Under the pieces are notes generated by a model. It was not told the DNA's origin. It was given only the letters and a program-made list of their open reading frames with translations, and did not search any database. Positions 25,004 through 34,494 of a stretch of DNA of 48,971 nucleotides are shown here, one piece after another (the stretch's first letter is position 1; each line of letters begins with the position of its first letter). The DNA comes from DASRRB01 sp036732755 (lineage in GTDB: Bacteria; Planctomycetota; B15-G4; SIAN01), in assembly GCA_036732755.1 (NCBI GenBank), contig DAINBU010000021.1, positions 1 through 48,971 on the forward strand, read 5' to 3'. The position numbers and the translations under genes were made by a program.

Positions 25004-26458
25004 GTGAGCTCTCGCGTGACGCGATGCGACCTCGGTGCAGCGGCCCTCGCCGCGGCGTCCATGGCAGCGGCCTTGGGCGCCTGCGGCGGGGTGCCGGACG
25101 CGCCGCCCGCCGCGCCGCGCGACAACCTCGTCCTGGTCACCTGCGACACGCTGCGCGCGGACCATCTGAAGAGCTACGGCTACTTCCGCGACACCGCGCC
25201 GCGGCTCGAGGAGTTCGCGCGCGGCTGCGTCCTCTTCGAGCGTTGCCTCTCGCCGATCGCCCACACGACGCCGAGCCACCTCTCGATGCTCACCGGCGTC
25301 TACCCGATCGAGCACGGCGTCGTCGCCAACTCGCTCCAGCTGAGCGGCGAGGAGGGGTGCGCCCCGTTCGCGCCGTCGGCGCAGCTCGAGAGCTTCGCGC
25401 AGCTCGCGCATGCGCAGGGCTGGGCGACCGGCGGCTTCGTGAGCGCGGCGCCGCTCAAGCGCGTCACCGGCGTGAGCGTCGGCTTCGACGAATGGAGCGA
25501 GCCCGACGGCGCGCGCCGCGCCGGGACCGAGACGAACGCGGCCGCGTTCGCGTGGCTCGAGCGCGTGAAGGGCGGCCCCTTCTTCCTCTGGATCCACTAC
25601 TACGAGCCGCACGGACCCTACGTCGCCGGCGAACATCCGCCTGCTTCGCACGCGAAACTCTTCACGGCCGACGAGGCGCTCGCGCGCCACCTCGCGGAGC
25701 GGCGCTTCCCCGAGAAGGTGGCGGGCGTGAAGGTCGGCGAGGTCGCGCCGCGCGACGTGGTCGACCTCTACGACGGCTGCATCCGGCTGCTCGACGACCG
25801 CCTCGCCGACCTCTTCGCCGAGCTCGACCGGCTCGGCGTCGCCGGCACGACGACGGTCGCGCTGACCGGCGACCACGGCCAGGGGCTCGGCCAGCACGGC
25901 GACCTCGCGCACGGCCTCGTCTGGCGCGAGCAGCTCGCCGTCCCGTTCCTGATCAAGGCGCAGGGCCTCGCGCCGGCGCGCGTCGACGCGCTGGTCTCGA
26001 CGCTCGACGTGCTCGCGACGGCGGCGGCGCACACCCGCGGCTTCGACGCGAAGGGGTTCCTCGCTCAGGCGCGCGGCCGGGACGTCCTCGCCGCCGGCTT
26101 CGAGAGCCGGCCGCTCTTCGCGATGGTGCCCGTCTTCAAGCGCCGCTCACCCGGCCTCGCGCTCACGACCGAGAAGTGGCGGCTCGTGCGTGACGACAAG
26201 GGCGACCACCTCTACTCGCTCGAGGCCGACCCCTTCGAGCTCGAGGACGTCGCGGCAGAGCGCCCCGAGGTGGCGCGCGCGCTCGCGCGCGAGCTCGACG
26301 CGCAGTGGAAGGAGCAGCGCGCGCGCCGCAAGCAGCTGCGCGGCGAGACGAGCGGGGTCGACGCCGCCGCCGACGCGAAGCGTCGAGCGGAGCTCGAGGC
26401 GCTCGGGTACGTCGACGACGACGACGAACCCGCGCCCAAGGGCGACGACCACCGCTGA
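25004..26458 (+). CDS. Sulfatase-superfamily lipoprotein
   Basis: A 484-residue exported protein. The N-terminus ends in a lipobox (AAALGAC), so it is probably a lipoprotein. Metal and nucleophile regions of the alkaline-phosphatase/sulfatase superfamily are clear: LVLVTCDTLRADHLKSYGY, HTTPSHLSMLTG and VALTGDHGQGLGQHGDLAHG. The canonical sulfatase motif C/S-x-P-S/A-R reads T-T-P-S-H, so there is no cysteine or serine to become formylglycine and the Arg is His. It may be a phospho- or phosphonate hydrolase or transferase rather than a classical sulfatase. The C-terminus is charged and ends without TPRs. GTG start 13 bases after ahcY, with no clear ribosome site. Confidence 0.8.
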   Translation: MSSRVTRCDLGAAALAAASMAAALGACGGVPDAPPAAPRDNLVLVTCDTLRADHLKSYGYFRDTAPRLEEFARGCVLFERCLSPIAHTTPSHLSMLTGVYPIEHGVVANSLQLSGEEGCAPFAPSAQLESFAQLAHAQGWATGGFVSAAPLKRVTGVSVGFDEWSEPDGARRAGTETNAAAFAWLERVKGGPFFLWIHYYEPHGPYVAGEHPPASHAKLFTADEALARHLAERRFPEKVAGVKVGEVAPRDVVDLYDGCIRLLDDRLADLFAELDRLGVAGTTTVALTGDHGQGLGQHGDLAHGLVWREQLAVPFLIKAQGLAPARVDALVSTLDVLATAAAHTRGFDAKGFLAQARGRDVLAAGFESRPLFAMVPVFKRRSPGLALTTEKWRLVRDDKGDHLYSLEADPFELEDVAAERPEVARALARELDAQWKEQRARRKQLRGETSGVDAAADAKRRAELEALGYVDDDDEPAPKGDDHR

Positions 26459-26499
26459 GTCGCCGGGTAATGTTCCCGCCCCTTTGGCGAGGAACGTCG

Positions 26500-28136
26500 A
26501 TGCCCACGCTCACGAGCTACGTCTGCGGTGCGTTCGCTACCGGCAAGGGTGAGCCGGTCGCGCTGCTCAATCCGACGACGGAGGAGACGGTCGCGACCGC
26601 GCACTGCGGCGGCGTCGACCTCGCGGCGGCCGCCGACTTCGCGCGAGAGACGGGCGGTCCGGCGCTGCGCGCGCTCACCTTCGCGCAGCGCGGCGAGCTT
26701 TTCGCGAAGCTCGCGGCGGCGATCTTCGAGAAGCGCGACGAGCTGATCGAGACGTCGGTCGCGAACGGCGGGACGACCCGGGGTGGCGCCAAGTTCGACG
26801 TCGACGGCGCGTCGGGCACGCTCAGCGCCTACGCGGAGCTCGGCAAGAAGCTCGGCGACGCGCGCGAGCTCGCCGACGGCGAGGCGATCCTGATCGGGCG
26901 CGGGGCGAAGCTCGCGGGGCGCCACGCCTACCTGGCGCGCGAGGGCGTCGCGGTCCTCATCAACGCCTTCAATTTCCCGGCGTGGGGCTTCGCGGAGAAG
27001 GCGGCGACGGCGCTGCTCGCGGGCGTGCCGGTGATCAACAAGCCGGCGACCGCGACGGCGTGGACGGCGGCGCGCCTCGCCGAGATCCTCGTCGAGTCGG
27101 GCGCCCTGCCGGCGGGCGCGTTCCAGCAGGTGCTCGGTCCGGTCGGCGCGCTGCTCGAGCGGCTCGGTCCGCAGGACGTCGTCGCGTTCACGGGCTCGAG
27201 CGGAACCGGGACGACGGTGCGCTCCATTCCGGCGCTCCTCAAGAACGGCGTGCGCGTCAACGTCGAGGCCGACAGCCTGAATGCGGCCGTGCTCGCGCCC
27301 GACGTCGAGACGTCGAGCTCCGCGTGGCAGACCTTCCTGCGCGACACGGTGCGCGAGATGACGGAGAAGTCGGGGCAGAAGTGCACCGCGACGCGCCGCC
27401 TCCTCGTCCCGACGGCGCTCGTCGAGGAGGTGACGGCGGAACTCGCCGACCGGCTCGGCCGCGTGAAGGTCGGCAATCCGGCGAGCGCCGGCGTGGAGAT
27501 GGGCCCGCTCGCGACGAGCCAGCAGCGTGACGACGTGCACGCCGGCTGCGCGCGGCTGCGCGGCGCGGCCACGGTCGCGTTCGGGAAGGAGCGGCCCGAC
27601 GCGCTGATCGACGTCCCGGCCGGCAAGGGCTTCTTCTGCGGGCCGATGCTCTTCGTCGCGAAGGACGAGAAGGGCGTTGCTGCGGCGCACCAGGACGAGG
27701 TGTTCGGGCCGGTCGCGGTCGTGGTCCCCTACGACGGCAAGCCGGAGAGCGCGGCCGCGCTGGTGCGGCGCGGCGGCGGGATGCTCGTCACGACGCTCTA
27801 TGCCGAGGGGCGCGAGTGGACCGCTCAGGTCTCGAAGGCGATCGCGCCGTGGGTCGGCCGCGTCTGCCTCGTCGACAGCAAGAGCGAGGGGACGACGCTC
27901 CCGCCCGGCATGGTCCTCCCCGACCTGATCCACGGCGGCCCCGGCCGCGCCGGCGGCGGCGAGGAGCTCGGCGGCCTGCGCGGGCTCGCCTTCTACCTCC
28001 AGCGGGTCGCCCTGGAAGGCCCGCGCCCGCTCATCGAGCGCATCGCCGGNNNNNNNNNNTGATGGCGCCAGTACAGCATGTTGACATCCTGCCGGCGTTC
28101 GAAGGTCCGCGGGCGCTGGTCGAGAAGTTGTTCTGA
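26500..28136 (+). CDS. BoxD/PaaZ-type aldehyde dehydrogenase, 3' end uncertain at a scaffold gap
   Basis: At least 516 residues match the dehydrogenase half of PaaZ and stand-alone BoxD (3,4-dehydroadipyl-CoA semialdehyde dehydrogenase), enzymes of the phenylacetyl-CoA and benzoyl-CoA epoxide pathways. Visible are INAFNFPAWGFAEK, VVAFTGSSGTG, Glu256 in NVEADSLNAAV, the nucleophile Cys295 in SGQKCTATRR and GRAGGGEELGGLRGL near the end. There is no fused hydratase domain. ATG has GAGGAA upstream. Ten N at 28050-28059 follow EGPRPLIERIAG; after the gap, a frame to TGA 28136 encodes the similar EGPRALVEKLF. The two ends look like alternative versions of the same C-terminus, so the exact stop is unresolved. 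Confidence 0.82.
28050..28059. other. Scaffold gap (10 N) at the end of the aldehyde dehydrogenase gene
   Basis: Placeholder gap between two similar but non-identical C-terminal coding sequences. Confidence 0.95.
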
Positions 28137-28158
28137 GCGCGCGGGGGCGCGCCGGGCG

Positions 28159-28917
28159 TCACCGCTTCCGCGCGCGCAGCTTCGCTTCGATCCGTTCCCG
28201 TTCCGGCGTCTGCTCGAGCGGGATGTTCGGGCACGAGTCCTTCACGATCTTCGCCGGCGCGGCCCAGCGCACGGCGTTCTGCAGGACGCGCTGGACGTTC
28301 TTGTCGCGGTAGATCGGGTAGGCCTCGTGGCCGGGGCTGAAATAGAAGATGCGGCCCTGGCCGCGCCTCCACGTGCAGCCGCTGCGGAAGACCTCGCCGC
28401 CCTCGAACCAGCTCAGGAAGACCTGCTCGTCCGGCGGCGGGATGCGGAACGGCTCGCCGTACATCTCGCTCTTCTCGATCTCGAAGTGGGGCGGCAGTCC
28501 GTCTGCGATCGGGTGGCCCGGGTCGACGACCCAGACGCGCTCGAGCTCGTCGGCCTCGCGCCACGTGAGCGAGCAGGTCGTGCCGAGCAGCCGCTTGAAC
28601 GGCTTCGAGTAGTGGCCCGAGTGGAGCACGACGAGCCCCATCCCCTCGTTCACGCGACGGACGACGCGCTCGACGACGTCGTCACGCACGAGATCGTGGG
28701 CCTGGTGTCCCCACCACGTGAGCACGTCGGTCTTCGCGAGCAGTGCCTCGGTCAGCCCGTGTTCCGGCTGGTCGAGCGTCGCGGTGCGCACCGAATCGAC
28801 GCCGCCGGACCGCAGCGCGCTCGCGATGCACTCGTGCATCGTCTCGGGGTAGACCGCGCGAACGTGCGGATCCTCGCGGTCGTGGACGTTCTCTCCCCAA
28901 ACCACCACTTCGATCAT
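28159..28917 (-). CDS. ThuA-like domain protein (trehalose-utilisation family)
   Basis: A 252-residue protein spanning the whole ThuA-like domain: VVVWGENVHDRED, AVYPETMHECIA, VLTWWGHQAHD, GMGLVVLHSGHYSKPFKRLLG, VVDPGHPIADGLP, GGEVFRSGCTW and IFYFSPGHEAYPIY. The fold is a class I glutamine-amidotransferase-like domain without a proven catalytic triad. The family is tied to trehalose and other sugar use and is expanded in planctomycetes. No signal peptide is present, so it is cytoplasmic. GGGAG lies 9 bases before the ATG. It converges on the aldehyde dehydrogenase gene with only 22 bases between. Confidence 0.88.
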   Translation of the reverse strand: MIEVVVWGENVHDREDPHVRAVYPETMHECIASALRSGGVDSVRTATLDQPEHGLTEALLAKTDVLTWWGHQAHDLVRDDVVERVVRRVNEGMGLVVLHSGHYSKPFKRLLGTTCSLTWREADELERVWVVDPGHPIADGLPPHFEIEKSEMYGEPFRIPPPDEQVFLSWFEGGEVFRSGCTWRRGQGRIFYFSPGHEAYPIYRDKNVQRVLQNAVRWAAPAKIVKDSCPNIPLEQTPERERIEAKLRARKR

Positions 28918-29265
28918 CGAAGGTGCTCCCGACGGTTCGGCGCAATGTGCGGAGACTAATGAGCGCCCCTATCGGCGTGGGGAATCGCCGGTGGATGACA
29001 TTCCTTTGACACTGGGTGACCACCCTCGCATCGAAGCGCGCACGGACTTCCCGCAGGGGGCGAAGAGGCTCGGAGCCCTACGCATCTTTCCTGAGCAGGG
29101 ATACCGTATGGGTCCATCGTGATTCCTGGAGTGCTGTGGATGAACATCTCTTCATCGGTCATCGCGACGGGGGTGGTCGATCCACGAAGCGTCAACGGCG
29201 CGCGACCGGTCCCCGGCGGTATGCGTCCGACGCCCTTGGCGACGATCACGGGAAAGGGGCAGACG
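28918..29265. other. 348-base intergenic region between thuA-like and fixJ-like genes
   Basis: The divergent genes on either side leave 348 bases. The FixJ frame stays open upstream to 29119, but that stretch is not conserved-looking and the start at 29266 has a good ribosome site. TTGACA at 29006-29011 could be a -35 box for the plus strand, but no good -10 follows at the usual distance. GC is lower than in the genes. No RNA gene or repeat was recognised. Confidence 0.5.
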
Positions 29266-29895
29266 ATGGGTGGTGCCGAGCCCACGGTGTTCGTCGTCGA
29301 CGACGACCCGGCGCTGTTGCGACTGATCCGCAAGCTCGTCGAGACGAGCGGGCGCACCGTCGAGACCTACGCGTCGGCGGGCGAATTCCTCGAGAACTGC
29401 AAGTCGGACCGGCCGGGCTGCCTCGTGCTCGACGTGCGAATGCCGGGCATGAGCGGGCTCGCGCTGCAGGAGCGGCTCGCGGTCGAGTCGATCTCGCTCC
29501 CGATCCTGATCATCACCGGATTCGGCGACGTCCCGGTCGCCGTGCAGGCGATGCGGCAGGGGGCCTTCGACTTCATCGAGAAGCCGTTCAGCGGGCAGAT
29601 GCTGATCGACCGGATCGAGGCGGCGCTGCAGGAGGACGCGCGCCGGCGCCGCGACCGCGGCGAGCGCGACGAGATCCGCCGCCGCGTGCAGCTCCTGACG
29701 CCGCGCGAGAAGCAGGTGATGGACCTCGTGGTCCAGGGCCGGCCGAACAAGTCGGTCGGCACCGCGCTCGGGCTGAGCCCGAAGACGGTCGAGGTCCACC
29801 GCGCGAACGTCATGAAGAAGATGGCGGCGGGCTCGCTCGCGGAGCTGGTCCGCATGGTCCTCGCCATCGTCGAGAAAGAGCACGCGACGAGCTGA
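29266..29895 (+). CDS. FixJ/NarL-type response regulator (orphan)
   Basis: A 209-residue two-domain regulator. The receiver domain has the acidic pocket VFVVDDDP, the phosphoacceptor Asp in LVLDVRMPGMSG, and the switch Lys in FIEKPFSG. The LuxR-type helix-turn-helix follows with LTPREKQVMDLVVQG and LSPKTVEVHRANVMKKM, typical of the FixJ/StyR/TodT group. ATG 29266 has AAGGGG 6 bases upstream. No histidine kinase is nearby, so its partner lies elsewhere. It is 13 bases before a sulfatase-like gene and probably in one transcript with it; the targets are not visible. Confidence 0.9.
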   Translation: MGGAEPTVFVVDDDPALLRLIRKLVETSGRTVETYASAGEFLENCKSDRPGCLVLDVRMPGMSGLALQERLAVESISLPILIITGFGDVPVAVQAMRQGAFDFIEKPFSGQMLIDRIEAALQEDARRRRDRGERDEIRRRVQLLTPREKQVMDLVVQGRPNKSVGTALGLSPKTVEVHRANVMKKMAAGSLAELVRMVLAIVEKEHATS

Positions 29896-29908
29896 GCGAA
29901 CCCGCAGC

Positions 29909-31348
29909 GTGAGATCGGACAGAATCCCAAGGGCGGCGGTCGCCTCGGCGATCGCCGCCCTCGCTTTCTCCTGCGAGCGCGGCGACCCCGCGCCGTCCGC
30001 GCCGCCGCACGCGCCGCCGCGCTGTCCCAACCTCCTCGTCGTCACGATCGAGTCGCTGCGCGCCGACCACATGGGCTGGCTCGGCTACCCGCGCGCGACC
30101 ACGCCGGCGCTCGACGCGCTCGCGCGCGAGAGCCTCGACTTCCCGCGGGCCTACACCGTGACGAGCTGGACGCTCACGTCGCACGCGACGCTCTTCACCG
30201 GCCTCTATCCCGGCGCCCACCGCGTCCGCGAGCCGCGCGACGCGCTCGCCCCGTCCGCGACCACCTTCGCGAAGCTGCTGACCGAGAAGGGCTGGCAGAC
30301 CGCCGGCGTCGTGAGCGGCCCCTACCTCTGCAAGCCCTACGGGCTCGACCTCGGCTTCGAGACGTGGGACGACTCGATCGCCCCCGACGCCGACCACCTC
30401 GACCGCGAGCCGACCGACCCGAAGATGGAGGCGGCGGTGCGCCGCTTCCTCGACGCGGGCCGCGACCCGGCGCGGCCGTTCCTGCTCTTCCTCTACTTCT
30501 GGGACCCGCACTACGCCTACCTGCCGCCGCCGCCCTTCGACGCGCAGTTCGTCCCGGCCGGCGCGCAGAAGGTCGACCTCACCGACTACGAGCGCAACAC
30601 CAAGGTCAACGCGACCATGCCGCGGCCGCAGCTCGACTACGTCGTCTCGCAGTACGACGGCGAGATCCGCGCGACCGACGAATCGCTCGGGCGCATCTTC
30701 GCGCTCTTGCGTGAGCGAGGCCTCTGGGACGACACCGCGCTCGTGGTCACCGCCGACCACGGCGAGGAGTTCTTCGACCACGGCCAGAAGGGCCACAAGA
30801 ACAACCTCTACGCCGAGTCGCTGCACGTGCCGCTGCTGGTCAAGCCGGCGAAGGGGACGCCGGCCGCGGCGCCGCGCCGCGACGAGCGGATCGTCAACGG
30901 CGTCGACTTGTTTCCGACGGTGCTCGAGCTGGCGGGCGTCGACTACGACGGGCCGATGCACGGGCGCTCGCTGCTCGGCGACGACGCGCCGGAGCGGCCG
31001 ACCTTCCACGAGCTCGTCACGTCGTGGTACTTCACGACGCCGGGCTCGGAGAAGCTGACGCGGCGCAGCGACCGCTGGTCGGCGGTGCGCTCCGGCGACC
31101 GCATCCTCTTCACGATCGACTTCCACGACGGCCGCAAGGAGCGCCGCCTCTACGACCTTTCGGCCAACCCGCGCGAGCAGAAGCGGCTCGACGACCCGGC
31201 GTCGGCCGACGCCCTGGCGCTCCGGCTCGAGAAGTTCCACGGCGACATGGAGCGCCTCGCCGGCAAGCTCGCCGAGCCCGAGCGCGCCGACCTCACCCCG
31301 GAGCAGGAGCAGCGCCTGCGCGCGATGGGGTACCTGAAGGACAAGTGA
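29909..31348 (+). CDS. Sulfatase-superfamily exported protein
   Basis: A 479-residue protein with a short N-terminal signal ending AALAFSC, a probable though imperfect lipobox. Superfamily motifs are LLVVTIESLRADHMGWLGY, the nucleophile region TSWTLTSHATLFTG, FLYFWDPHYAY, and ALVVTADHGEEFFDHGQKGH, with VDLFPTVLELAG after it. The active-site sequence T-L-T-S-H lacks the Cys/Ser-x-Pro-x-Arg needed for formylglycine, so classical sulfatase activity is doubtful. The C-terminal LRAMGYLKDK is a common ending of planctomycete members. GTG start 13 bases after the FixJ-like gene. Confidence 0.8.
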   Translation: MRSDRIPRAAVASAIAALAFSCERGDPAPSAPPHAPPRCPNLLVVTIESLRADHMGWLGYPRATTPALDALARESLDFPRAYTVTSWTLTSHATLFTGLYPGAHRVREPRDALAPSATTFAKLLTEKGWQTAGVVSGPYLCKPYGLDLGFETWDDSIAPDADHLDREPTDPKMEAAVRRFLDAGRDPARPFLLFLYFWDPHYAYLPPPPFDAQFVPAGAQKVDLTDYERNTKVNATMPRPQLDYVVSQYDGEIRATDESLGRIFALLRERGLWDDTALVVTADHGEEFFDHGQKGHKNNLYAESLHVPLLVKPAKGTPAAAPRRDERIVNGVDLFPTVLELAGVDYDGPMHGRSLLGDDAPERPTFHELVTSWYFTTPGSEKLTRRSDRWSAVRSGDRILFTIDFHDGRKERRLYDLSANPREQKRLDDPASADALALRLEKFHGDMERLAGKLAEPERADLTPEQEQRLRAMGYLKDK

Positions 31349-31393
31349 CCGCGTCGCTTCCCGTCCCGTCTCGGCGAGCCGCGCCCGCCTCCG

Positions 31394-31399
31394 TAGACT
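31394..31399 (+). promoter_or_regulatory. -10-like TAGACT close to the ECF sigma gene start
   Basis: TAGACT lies 7 bases before the ATG at 31407, so initiation about 7 bases downstream would place the first RNA base at or next to the start codon and give a leaderless message. No ribosome site precedes that ATG, which agrees. No -35 is visible. Confidence 0.35.
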
Positions 31400-31406
31400 C
31401 GCCCCG

Positions 31407-31982
31407 ATGGCCGGGAACGACCGCGGCGAAGAAGTGGCCCGCCTCCTCTCCGAGCTCGACCGCGGCGGCGACGCGGCGGAGCGCCTGTTCCCGATCGTCT
31501 ACGAGGAGCTGCGCACCCTCGCCGAGGCGCAGCTGCGGCGCGAGCGGTCGGGCCACACGCTGCAGCCGACGGCGCTCGTCCACGAGGCGTTCCTGAAGCT
31601 CGTCGGCCAGCGCGACGCGCGCTACGAGTCGCACTCCCACTTTCTCGCCATTGCGGCAATGGCGATGCGGCGCGTGCTGGTCCACCACGCGGAGAAGCGC
31701 GCCAGCGCCAAGCGCGGCGGCGGCCTCGGGCGGCGCAGCGTCGACACCGGCCCGGAGATCGCGCAGCCCGAGTCGCGCGACGCGGTCGACCTGCTCGCGC
31801 TCGACGAGGCGCTGGTGCGGCTGGCGGCGCTCGACGAGCGCAAGGCGAAGGTGGTCGAGTTGCGCTTCTTCGCCGGGCTCTCCGTCGCCGAGTCGGCCGC
31901 CGCGCTCGGCGCCTCCCCGGCGACGGTCAAGCGCGACTGGGAGTTCGCGCGCGTCTGGCTCCTGCGCGAGCTGAAGCGATGA
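31407..31982 (+). CDS. ECF-type RNA polymerase sigma factor (PF07638-like)
   Basis: A 191-residue ECF sigma factor. The region 2 part is LFPIVYEELRTLAEAQLRRE with TLQPTALVHEAFLKL and FLAIAAMAMRRVLVHHA. Region 4 is KVVELRFFAGLSVAESAAALG, then ASPATVKRDWEFARVWL. This is the ECF subfamily common in planctomycetes and often encoded beside a TPR-bearing Ser/Thr kinase, as here (start 41 bases downstream). No anti-sigma factor is present; control by kinase-dependent phosphorylation is proposed for related pairs and is inference here. Confidence 0.92.
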   Translation: MAGNDRGEEVARLLSELDRGGDAAERLFPIVYEELRTLAEAQLRRERSGHTLQPTALVHEAFLKLVGQRDARYESHSHFLAIAAMAMRRVLVHHAEKRASAKRGGGLGRRSVDTGPEIAQPESRDAVDLLALDEALVRLAALDERKAKVVELRFFAGLSVAESAAALGASPATVKRDWEFARVWLLRELKR

Positions 31983-32022
31983 GCCCGCCCGGCCGCCGTT
32001 CCGGCGGTGGGACGCCGTGGTC

Positions 32023-34487
32023 ATGAACGACGCACTCCGCCCCGACCAGCTCCACCTGGCGAGAATCGAGGAGCTCTTCGCTGCCGCGCGGGAGCTGCCG
32101 GCGGCGCGGCGCGCCGCGTTCCTCGACGAGCGCTGCGGCGGCGACGCGGCGCTCGAGGCCGAGGTCGCGGCGCTGCTCGAGCTCGAGCGCGGCGCCGGCG
32201 ACTTCCTCGAGCAGCCCGCCGACCCGTGGGTGGGGGAGAGGATCGACCGCTGGCGCGTGCTCGAGCGGATCGGCGCGGGCGGCATGGGCGTCGTCTACCT
32301 CGTCGCGCGCGACGACGGCGCCTTCGAGCAGAAGCTCGCGCTCAAGCTCCTGAAGCGCAGCGCCGACCACCCGGAGATGCTCGAGCGCTTCCGCCGCGAG
32401 CGCCAGGTGCTCGCTGCGCTCTCGCACGAGAACATCGCGCGCCTCGTCGACGGCGGCGAGACCGAGGACGGCGTCCCCTACTTCGTGATGGAGCACGTCG
32501 CCGGCACGCGCCTCGACGACTGGTGTGACGAGCGCAGGCTCCCGATCGCGCGCCGCCTCGCGCTCTTCCGCGACGTGTGCGCGGCGGTCCAGTACGCCCA
32601 CCAGAACCTCGTCGTCCACCGCGACCTGAAGCCGAGCAACGTCCTCGTCACCGCCGAGGGAAAGGTCAAGCTGGTCGACTTCGGGATCGCGAAGGTGCTC
32701 GACGCCGGCGCGCCCGACGCGGCGACGCGCACGATCGAGCGCCGCCTCACCCCCGAGTACTCGAGCCCGGAGCTCGTGCGCGGCGGCGCGATCACGACCG
32801 CGAGCGACGTCTTCTCGCTCGGCGTGATCCTCTACGAGATGACGACGGGCGCGCGGCCGTGGCGGTCGGCCGAGAGCTCGACCACCGACCTCGAGCGCGC
32901 GCTGACCGAGACGCCGCCGCCGCGCCCGAGCGCCGCCGCGATCTCCGACGCGGCCGCCGCCGCGCGCGGCCAGGACGGCGCGGCGCTGCGCCGCACGCTG
33001 CGCGGCGACCTCGACGCGATCGTGATGNNNNNNNNNNAGGACGAGTACGTTGGGGTGAAATGCATATGAACGTTGCTGTGCGTGGCCAGGACAGCGCAGC
33101 ACTGCGCCGCACACTGCGCAACGACCTCAACGCGATCGTGATGACGGCGATCGCCGCCGAACCGGCGCGCCGCTACGCGTCGGTCGAACAGCTCGCCGCC
33201 GACGTCGACCGCCACCTCTCGCACCAGCCGGTCGTCGCGCGCGCACCGGGCGCGGCCTACCTGCTCTCGCGCTGGGTCCGCCGCCACCGCGCGCTGGTCG
33301 CCGCCGCGCTGGTCGCGCTGCTCGCGCTGTACGGCGGCGCGGCGGGGCTGGTGAGCGGGAGCGCGAAGGCGCGGCACCAGGCCGAGTCGACGCAGCGCGT
33401 GAACAAGCTCCTGCGCGAGATGCTGGTCCAGCTCGAGCCGACCTCGGCGCGCGGCTTCGAGTGCTCGCTGCAGAAGCAGCTCCATTTCGCCAACGACGAG
33501 CTCGAGAAGGGGCTGCTGAAGGACGACCCCGGCCTCGAGCTCGACCTGCGCATCGCGATGGGGCGCGTCTACGGCTCGCTCGGTTATCCCGGCTGGGCGA
33601 GCGACCAGTTCGAGAAGGCGCTCGAGCTGGCGCGCCGCGCCGGTGCGACGCGCGACGCGCGTTTCGTCCAGCTCCTGCGCTGCCTCGGCTGGGCGAAGCG
33701 CAGCTCGGCGCAGTACGCCGACGCGGAGAAGCGGCTGCGCGAGGCGATCGCGCTGGCGCGCGAGCTCGGCGGCCCCGAGGACGAGCTCGGCCAGGCGCAG
33801 GCCGATCTCGGCCTCACGCTGACTGCGCTGCGCCGCTTCGACGACGCCGACGCGGTGCTCGACGAGGCGCGCGCGCAGCGCAAGGCCACGGGAGCGGCGG
33901 ACGACGCGCGAATGGCGGGGCTCGAGGCGGCGAGCGCGCTCAACCGCCTCGAGCGCGGCGACGCCGCCGGCGCCGAGGCGCCCGCGCGCGCCACGCTGGC
34001 GCTCGCGACGCGGCTCTTCCCGAACGAGGATCCACGCATCGCGATCTCGCTCGAGACGCTCGCGCGCGTGCTGCGGGCGAAGGGCGAGCTCGAGGAGGCG
34101 GAGGCGCTGCTCGACCGCAGCCTCGAGATCCGCCGCGCCCTCTACGACCCGAAGAACCCGGTGATCGCGTGGACGCTCGTGCTGCTCGCCGACGTGCAGT
34201 GCGCCGACGGCCGCGCCGCCGAAGCTGTCCCGCTGCTCGAGGAGGCGCTCGCGATCCGCAAGCTCCACTTCGACCCCGTCGACGCGCCGCTCATGGAGAC
34301 GCTGCTGCAGCTCGGGCTCGCCTACGTCGACGCGGGCGAGACCGAGTCGGCGCTCGCGCCGCTGCGCGAGGGGATCGCGATCGCCGACCGGCGCCACTTC
34401 ACGCGCGACCCGCGGCTGGTGCGCGCCCGCAAGGAGATCGTGCGCCTGACCTCCGGCGCCGCGACGGCGCCGCGGGACGGACGCTGA
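32023..34487 (+). CDS. PknB-type Ser/Thr protein kinase with transmembrane segment and TPRs, split by a scaffold gap
   Basis: The kinase domain has the glycine loop IGAGGMGVVY (83-92), the lysine in LALKLLKR, HRDLKPSNVL, VDFGIAKVL and YSSPEL, all catalytic residues being present. After the gap come AEPARRYASVEQLAADVDRH, a membrane helix (ALVAAALVALLALYGG) and a TPR array to the C-terminus. The kinase faces the cytoplasm and the TPRs are probably outside. Ten N at 33028-33037 interrupt the gene. The left contig ends RTLRGDLDAIVM and the right contig repeats RTLRNDLNAIVM before continuing, so joining 33027 to 33144 restores one 782-residue protein. It follows the ECF sigma gene by 40 bases and probably regulates it. 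Confidence 0.9.
33028..33037. other. Scaffold gap (10 N) within the kinase gene
   Basis: Placeholder gap. The 63 bases before it (32965-33027) reappear with 8 changes at 33081-33143, so the flanking contigs overlap. Confidence 0.95.
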
Positions 34488-34494
34488 TGCGCTG

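Noticed and set aside
29119..29265. Extended N-terminus for the FixJ-type regulator
   Set aside because: The extra 49 residues have no recognisable domain, whereas ATG 29266 has a good ribosome site and begins right before the receiver domain.
32965..33143. G-to-A differences as a diversity-generating retroelement or enzymatic hypermutation
   Set aside because: No reverse transcriptase or template repeat is nearby, retroelement changes fall at adenines, and the difference is confined to a contig edge.
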